This document shows, piece after piece, positions 63,572 to 64,000 of a stretch of 64,000 nucleotides of DNA. The stretch is from CAVQXR01 sp046330455 (GTDB lineage Bacteria; Actinomycetota; Thermoleophilia; Gaiellales; Gaiellaceae): the NCBI GenBank assembly GCA_046330455.1, contig JAXLSU010000009.1:62001-126000 (forward strand). Reading direction: 5' to 3'. The position numbers were made by a program, and so were the translations under genes. The notes under the pieces were generated by a model that saw only the letters and a program-made list of their open reading frames with translations, did not search any database and had not been told where the DNA came from. How positions within the stretch are numbered: position 1 is the first letter of the stretch; each line of letters begins with the position of its first letter.

Positions 63572-63631
63572 CTACGTGGTTGGGGGCGGCGTTGCTCGGT
63601 TGACCTCGCCCGCAGGAAGGAGGCACACGGC

Positions 63632-64000
63632 CTAGGCGGCGGCGCGGGTGCTCCCCCGTGTTGCGTCGAGCACCGAACGCACCTTCGCGGCGAGCGCGCC
63701 GGGGAGAAACGGCTTCTGGATGAACGGCATCTCCTGGCTGTGGACGCCGTGGTGAACGATGTCGTCGTCCGTGTACCCCGACATGTAGAGGACGGGAACC
63801 CCCGGCCGGATCGTCGCGAGCTCCTCCGCGAGCACGCGCCCGCTCTGCCCGGGCATGACGACGTCGGTGAGGAGGAGGTCGAAGGTCTCGGACGGGTCCT
63901 GTGCAACCGCGAGTGCCTCGCTCGCCTCACCGGCTTCGAGCACCGTGTAACCGGCCCGTGCGAGCGCCGTGCGGACGAGCCGTCGCACACTCGGGTCGTC
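63632..64000 (-). CDS. Receiver domain, probably the C-terminus of a hybrid histidine kinase (partial)
   Basis: Cut by the right window edge: the frame continues to position 64000 (DDPSVRRLVRTALARAGYTV). Phospho-acceptor Asp is in FDLLLTDVVMPGQSG, and the switch Lys in MPFIQKPFLPGALAAKV. The SGYTDDDIVHHGV loop is characteristic of receiver domains fused to the C-terminus of PAS-type hybrid kinases, so the missing part is probably a kinase. A stand-alone receiver protein is less likely because no start codon context is visible. Confidence 0.8.
   Translation of the reverse strand, partial: DDPSVRRLVRTALARAGYTVLEAGEASEALAVAQDPSETFDLLLTDVVMPGQSGRVLAEELATIRPGVPVLYMSGYTDDDIVHHGVHSQEMPFIQKPFLPGALAAKVRSVLDATRGSTRAAA

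Overview
The window is very GC-rich, dense with genes on both strands, and uses GTG and TTG (and apparently CTG) starts freely. Gene content (ClpC-RadA-DisA-CarD-IspD-IspF, a SigH-type sigma factor beside a YacP-type nuclease, LexA with a CGAAC-N4-GTTCG box, class A RNase P RNA) points to a deep-branching Actinomycetota lineage. My best guess is Thermoleophilia/Gaiellales; that is inference from gene content and codon bias, not a computed placement. No prophage, insertion sequence, CRISPR array or rRNA operon is visible.

Region 1 (1-6.9 kb) looks like a defence and toxin-antitoxin island: a cut-off PIN-domain gene coupled to a 269-residue partner, a nucleotidyltransferase-like protein overlapping a winged-helix protein, and a complete HsdR-type restriction motor-nuclease. 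The HsdR carries a C-terminal LexA/UmuD-type S24 peptidase domain that keeps an Ala-Gly cleavage site and a Ser-Lys dyad. No HsdM or HsdS is present. This fusion is the most unusual object in the window, and the LexA encoded at 46.8 kb is an internal reference: the cleavage-site-to-serine spacing is the same (34 residues).

Region 2 (7-17 kb) holds a secreted small protein, an AlkA-type glycosylase, clpC, radA-disA, carD, ispD, a PHP phosphatase and ispF. Region 3 (17-32 kb) is catabolic: a dimethylglycine/sarcosine-dehydrogenase-like DAO-GcvT fusion with a choline-kinase-like partner, two M20 peptidases, proline dehydrogenase, a glutamine-synthetase-like protein with a FluG-type amidohydrolase, two paralogous exported coiled-coil proteins, an MFS-cNMP fusion, a VapBC pair and MutY. 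Region 4 (32-39 kb) resumes the housekeeping order: gltX, cysS, rlmB, yacP-like, sigH, tRNA-Thr. Regions 2 and 4 together match the Firmicutes clpC-to-sigH neighbourhood, interrupted by region 3.

Region 5 (39-49 kb) contains a glycosyltransferase, a 136-bp tandem repeat array, secG, the tldD/tldE pair with a coupled unknown protein, a sugar dehydrogenase lipoprotein, tRNA-Leu, lexA with promoter and SOS box, and rnpB with its terminator. Region 6 (49-64 kb) holds a two-component system divergent from an exported PepSY-like protein, an acyl-CoA synthetase, a MATE exporter, oxidoreductases, an HD-GYP protein, a YyaL-type thioredoxin-fold protein and a receiver domain cut by the window end.

A small palindromic repeat (arms GGGCCGGAT/ATCCGGCCC) occurs in three intergenic places and once in frame inside hsdR. 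Many genes have a -10-like hexamer only 6-9 nt before the start codon, suggesting leaderless transcripts.
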